64,000 nucleotides of DNA, taken from NCBI GenBank assembly GCA_947247005.1, contig OX365945.1:13274501-13338500 (forward strand), read 5' to 3'. Positions 58,677-64,000 of the stretch are shown here, piece after piece. The translations under genes were made by a program, and so were the position numbers. Source of the stretch: Spisula solida. Taxonomy: Eukaryota > Mollusca > Bivalvia > Venerida > Mactridae. How positions within the stretch are numbered: the first letter of the stretch is position 1; each line of letters begins with the position of its first letter. Under the pieces are notes generated by a model, which saw only the letters and a list, made by a program, of their open reading frames with translations, was not told the origin of the DNA and searched no databases.

Positions 58677-59177
58677 TTTTGTAAGATTAATATGTTAGTG
58701 AATCTGATGCGTTATCTATATACATACAATTATGTCGGTGAATCATATTTCATACTAATGAGCACGCCCTGTGTGATAATTTATATCATATATTCGTGAA
58801 CTGAACTTCCGCTATTATTTATTATAATAGGCGGTTATTTATTCCCACCAAAATCAATCCACTTAAACATTAATAAACAACAGTTTTCTGTGACTGACTG
58901 ATTGATTGTTTCATGTCACTGAGTGTAAGTGCACCTACAGTCCGTACAAGCTGATGCAGTCGTGGTTCGTGAAAGACTATTACGCCGTCATTCCTATAGT
59001 GCAACTCAATTATAGCAAAAGCAAATGTGTCTGAACTCCAGATTAATATCAAATATTTATAGTTTGGATAATTGTTTACTTTTGATGGTGTGTTATGAAC
59101 GTTAATCGTTGATTACCTTATTTTAGGGGTAAACAATGAAAATACGTTATAAATTCTACTACATTTAATGTAAATAG

Positions 59178-59282
59178 TATAGATCGAAAACAAGTATTGA
59201 GCCGTGACTGCACTTTTAGCTATATATACTTTATAAAGTGGATAAACAAAGGTTACGGCTCATAGCTCAGATTCTATCTATA
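59178..59282. mobile_element. Short element with GAGCCGTGAC inverted ends
   Basis: 'tatagatcgaaaacaagtat' plus TGAGCCGTGAC on the left, and 'gttacggctcatagctcag' plus 'attctatctata' on the right, in inverse orientation. Same ends as at 10,574 and 12,237. Confidence 0.55.
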
Positions 59283-62200
59283 ACCTTTAAATAAATGGTA
59301 AATAGAGTATTTTCCTGGCCATGTTTTATCATAGTTTTTCATTTGGAATTTGATTTCGTGGTTAAGGTCATCCACAAAATTAAATCGCCCGTGAATAGTA
59401 ACGATTTTTTCAGTATGACAGTTTCCATTAAACGTAAACGGCTTTTGTAAAGCAATTATATCTCAGGCATTTGATACAGATCTGGAATTAAGTGAGTTTT
59501 AAGGGACAGTAACTAGCAGTCAGCACACTGGCTAGAACAATGACCGGAAGTAGCCAATTACCCAATAATACCAGTAATACTTTAAAGTTATAAAGTCTTA
59601 GCAATATGTGATAAAATATCAAAACAAGCAACACATTCATTGAATACAAATTGTAATTAAGTTTATTATTTTTTCTACCTTTTTTATTGAATTTAAATCC
59701 AATATTTTTTTCTAATAAATGTAAAAATCCGGAGATCAAATTTAATATTGCACCAAAACTGCCCGCTAAACCCTTATCGCAAAATATACAAACAAATAAC
59801 ACACAAAATGTTGACAAACAAACGTCAAATACAAACAAAATCATATATAATACATCTATATATACAAAGTAACATGCATATGTACACAATTTGCATACTC
59901 TCATAAAAACAGTAACAACAAAAACATCAACACATGTTTAAGGTAGCAAGCACCAGGAAAAGAATTAGCACTAGGATGAATAATAAACATGAAAACGTGG
60001 ACATTCCACGAAAACCAGATTTTCAAACAAGGGCAATAACTCTGCTGAAGGTCAGTTCCAAGTAAACTGCAAGACAGACGCACGCTTTATATGTTAATAT
60101 TATACATTCCTACAAATTACCATAACGATAGTTAAATAATTGTCGCAGGTATATGTATGTCTACCAACGCACGCTCGTCCACATAAGGCAACAACCACCC
60201 ACCCACCCAACCACCCACCCACCAGACCGCCCAAAATCGACTTCAAGTTCAAACTAAACATCATTCCCTCGTTTGAAAACCTGGTTAAAATACTGAAACA
60301 AAATCTAATACATGTGTAAATTTACATACAAGTCAACATACTGATGTCATGGTAATCTTATCATGGATATAGCATAGTATACATGTAACATATATACTAG
60401 CAGTCTCTTTTCTAACATAATAGGAATTATCAAAGGACATTTGTCAAGGAAGCAAAACTATTTTTAAAGGCAAAGCCAAGAGGCTCACAGGGAAGACTGT
60501 GCTTTCTGACGCATCTTAAAATAAAGTCGCCCTTCTTATGTTTATACGTGTAGTATAATAATAATAAGAAGAATCAGTATTATTATCATTAACGGATGAC
60601 TAAAATGCGGTCTTTTGAAATTGGTAATTTATTACATAAGGACAGGCAGTATACAATAACTCAATTTGCTTCAATGACATACTAGGCTGATTAATTCAGC
60701 TGGATGCTTAATTCGGGTGATCACTAATAAAGTTTCACTTGTAGAAACAGATGTAAACACCGGTTTGAAGTGCGCCGAAGTATCAGTGACAAAACAATTA
60801 CTGTTTAGAAAGTGTGTCAAATAGAAATAACTGCTCGTATCGTTATGTAGTTCTTCAGTTATTGTTTGCAAATGAACGTAATTTATACCATACTGCAGTT
60901 GGTATTGTTTTGTTATTTCAACTTCTAACAAAAAAGTAGTAATAACCCGACGAAAGATAAAAAACGTTTTGATACTTGTAATATGAAACATGAACCCGTC
61001 TTTATTAAATAGTCAATACTGCAAGTCATTTGAGTAATAATGTAGGAGAAATAAAACACCTGATGATCTATTATAACCTGGCGAACAAAATGATGCAGCG
61101 TCCTCCCATGTTTATTGTAGAGCGCAATTTAACAGTACAAAGGTAGTTTGCGCCAGTATACCATAGTAGGACCAGATACAAATCACAAAATCATTAACAT
61201 TTATTACTGCAATTTTAATCTTTATTGGAAATGTGGCAGATCTTTTTATGTTAGAAGTAACTGATATTAAATACATATACGATGCATGCGGCTTGTTGAC
61301 TAGTTGTTTAAAACAAATACCGTTTCAATACAGTTTTAAGAAAGGAACGAACTTGCAGAGAAATTCATTGTATAAATTCAATATTAACACATAAAAATCT
61401 TATGAAATGGATAACATAGCAATGATGACTGTACAAAGAACATCGTTGAACATAAATTATGGAGACATTTACGGTGTCATTCAGCGGTTGCGGAGCCAAT
61501 CAAACATAGTTATGAGACAATATACTTTCCAACCAATTGCCAGGCATGCAAATACGGGAACAAGTTTAAACCATGCTCCTGAGAACAATTATCGAGTTTA
61601 CCCTGTCTAAAGCAACTGACAAACTCTCCAAATGCGAAAAACATAGACAGTGTTGTCACACGTGGTACTCGGACCAGCGAACCTAGGCTGTCTGCCATAT
61701 CAACTACGCGAAATGGAAAGGTTTTCCCAACCTGGTCAGCTAGAGTAATGTCGACGTTTGCAAACGGCAATGTCAAAAGGTGATTTAAGTTTTTTAACGA
61801 AAACTTTTGAAGGTACCCCTATACCAATGGAATTGAAATGAAGACGGCCTAAATTATTATAAATGTGCAAAACGTACCCCAAACAACATAGTTACCCTGT
61901 ATTCTTCAATCGATGCTTGCACTGGTACAAAATACATTCTTTAGAATCGAGATATGATACACACTACTTCAACTTTACTGAACGATTTATGATTTTTAAA
62001 AAAATTGAAACATATTACAAGTATACACGTGCAAACATCTATTATTATGATTCACTCGATGGTACAGCCATTCAGAAATGGTTTAACGCTTTACTCCATA
62101 GATACTGTATTCTATTTACCCGCTGTGCTCTAATATCTTCAAATACATAATTTGGAAATATTTGACGATAATTTGATAAATGCATCAAAATACTCGTAGC

Positions 62201-62881
62201 TTAACATGGTGATAGGGTAGATACTCGTTTATAGGGTACTAGATGTGTGTCTATGGAGTGAAGGTGTAAGACCATGAGTGACCAATGAACATGTTTATGG
62301 AAATAATTGTCTTCTACTAGCATACAATTATATGAATGTGAAAATGTGTTTAACAACGAAACATAGCAACATACTAATTACACAAAGTTCTCCTAACCAA
62401 AGTATGACATGAACTAGATCTAGTTCTTCGTTTCTCTAATCAATGCATATCTGTATGTACAAATAAAACCGCACCAAATGTCGCGAGCTTTGATTATCTT
62501 GAGAATGTATGCATGTATAATGAGATCAGTCTTATATGATAAAGTTTTAATTTCAACCAATTATTTGTAAAATAATGAGCAATACAGAAAGGAAAGAGCA
62601 ATTAGATTTTTCTTGAGCTGTATAAGGCATAAAGTCCACTCTGCAAAGTTCACGTATCCGCGTCTGTATTCTGAGGACGCCGTGTATACAAGCGCTTGAC
62701 AAGCGTCTAGGCAACACCGTCAGTCTGCCATTAACTACCAACTTCCGGTTGGAAGAAAACTGATTTATTTCTGCAGTTAGCTCATTACGTAAGCTGTTAC
62801 CATTTTAAATATAGAACGAAACAGTTGCAAACCGTTCGTGTTGTGGTACACACCGCTTTGTAGCGTCGTTTAAACGGGCAT
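59283..62881. other. No assured gene; (CCCA)n at 60,193-60,232
   Basis: A short ACCC/CCCA microsatellite lies at 60,193-60,232. The 138-codon minus ORF 59,488-59,904 and the 88-codon minus ORF 61,510-61,776 have no recognised domain. The latter has fair composition but no clear splice partner. Confidence 0.4.
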
Positions 62882-63025
62882 TCATTTCTTTGGCGGGAAT
62901 TTAAATTGCTGATCGTTAACTTCTGGTGTCATGGAACTGCTTGAGACAATTCTTCTGAGTCTGTTGAAGTAAGCATGAACGTCGATATTAACTCGCATTG
63001 GGAATGACCTTGAATGCCCATTTCT
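62882..63025 (-). CDS. Probable 3'-terminal coding exon of an unrecognised gene
   Basis: On the minus strand a strong acceptor (ttgttttcag, ending at 63,026) opens a 47-codon frame starting RNGHSRSFPMRVNIDVHAYF and ending FKFPPKK before TGA at 62,882-62,884. It begins exactly on a codon boundary. The composition (RLRRI, serine run, basic tail) is protein-like. The ORF runs on upstream to 63,172, but that part reads like intron, so I favour splicing. Earlier exons would lie above 63,026 or beyond the window. No family recognised. Confidence 0.4.
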   Translation of the reverse strand, partial: RNGHSRSFPMRVNIDVHAYFNRLRRIVSSSSMTPEVNDQQFKFPPKK

Positions 63026-63651
63026 CTGAAAACAAAACATTCGACAAGTTATTATTTTACACAACATGTGACGACTGACAGTGACGTCACGGTATTCTAT
63101 CATTACAGAAAGCGGAAAAGGAACAAGACATGAAGCAATCATCCGATACGCAACGAGCTGATTAAAGGACAAGACAAGTAAACATATACATTCAGTACTT
63201 TGAAGAAAGTATTGAAACCGGCATATTTATTTATTAAAGAAGTTGGAAGGAGGAAGAATGGAATTGAATTCGATATAAGACGTAATTTAATTTTATATAA
63301 TGAATCACTATTACCGATGCACGACCTGATAGACTTTATTATTAGTATCAAGTAAGTAGGACAATATCATGCACAAACAGATAGATGACCAACACTGATT
63401 TCATACCTAGATTTCGAAAATGCGTCAGCAGATGATCAAAAGATTTAAACAACTGCGCACGAGGAAATTAAACGAGTAATCGCCATGCATTTAACAGCTT
63501 ATTGAATTATGAAACAACGTGCTGGCAGGTATCCAACGACATTTTCACAATTTAACAAGTTTGTATTTAAGAGATATATTGCGATATTTTTATCTTTAAA
63601 CAATACGAGATTGACACAACAATGTTCACTGATTACAGTTCATACTAGGTT

Positions 63652-63868
63652 GATTTGTATGTACCCGTATGACATGTCCTTAAACTCTCTCTACCCGTAT
63701 GACATGTCCTTAAACTTTCTCTACCCGTATGCCATGTCCTTAAACTTTCTCCACCCGTATTACATGTCCTTAACCTTTTTCTACCCATATGACACGTCCT
63801 TAAACTTTCTCTACCCGTATGACATGTCCTTAAACTTTCTCTACCCGTATGACATGTCCTTGGTATTT
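63652..63868. repeat. 30-bp minisatellite, about seven copies, in an open frame
   Basis: Unit 'ctctacccgtatgacatgtc' plus 'cttaaacttt'. It reads in one frame as a LYPYDMSLNF decapeptide repeat within a 128-codon plus ORF (63,509-63,895). The period divisible by 3 explains the open frame. No signal peptide or splice context shows it to be a gene. Confidence 0.85.
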
Positions 63869-64000
63869 GGTGTTGGTATTTATTCTAGAAACTGATTATA
63901 AATACAGTCAGTCAATGGACGCTCAAATCAGGTGGCTGTTACCTACAGGTAAATTAAATACAGAAATGCCTCACTGAAACACATCTATGTTAAATATATA

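Noticed and set aside
59488..59904. 138-codon minus ORF with hydrophobic segments
   Set aside because: T-rich antisense composition explains it; no recognisable family. A decayed element cannot be excluded.
61510..61776. 88-codon minus ORF with fairly protein-like composition
   Set aside because: No acceptor or donor pair in phase and no domain recognised; kept only as a note.

Overview
The window looks like nuclear DNA from a mollusc, most likely a bivalve. It is AT-rich and intron-bearing. It carries eukaryotic intron-containing tRNA-Leu(CAA) genes with internal Pol III boxes and T-run terminators, tRNA-derived SINEs, relics of non-LTR retrotransposons, and many short inverted-repeat elements. 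Several repeats are of kinds I associate with bivalve genomes: units rich in AGGTCA, a SINE with a GGAAGxxxTCCAGCTxGCTT core, and elements ending in TATAGCTGGTTATTT. Species cannot be named from sequence alone. Gene density is low.

Layout. Positions 758-1843 (+) hold the last two coding exons of a ribosomal-oxygenase-like (RIOX1/NO66-type) gene. From about 3.2 to 25.6 kb there is one large tandem segmental duplication: unit 1 is 3,210-13,716 and unit 2 is 13,717 to about 25,575. Each unit carries one complete two-exon minus-strand gene for a small secreted protein with 14 cysteines in its exon-2 part (6,456-7,510 and 17,840-19,100) and one tRNA-Leu(CAA) near its right end. The units have since diverged by insertions: a TIR element, paired foldback elements, a three-copy 0.5-kb array with a nested insertion, a 76-bp hairpin element, and in unit 1 a 3.6-kb block with tRNA-like fragments and a LINE relic. 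From 25.4 to 29.8 kb there is a tRNA-Leu(CAA) array, six of the seven copies in the window, built partly by a recent 1.58-kb tandem duplication and interleaved with SINEs.

From 29.8 to 64 kb the sequence is mostly intergenic or intronic. It holds a 1.9-kb TIR element (32.9-34.8 kb), a strikingly A-poor 1.1-kb tract (34.8-35.9 kb), a 36-bp minisatellite (38.6-39.85 kb), SINE fragments, an RTE-type LINE relic (46.9-47.4 kb), a 49-bp near-perfect palindrome, a promoter-like site cluster near 47.8 kb, several MITEs, 64-bp and 30-bp minisatellites, and a probable 3'-terminal exon of an unrecognised minus-strand gene (62,882-63,025).

The most interesting biology is the duplicated secreted cysteine-rich gene, with conserved TATA promoter, splice sites and frame in both copies, next to an amplified tRNA-Leu locus. 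The duplicate backgrounds also act as before/after pairs that show several mobile-element insertion sites to the base. I see no operon, CRISPR array or bacterial feature.
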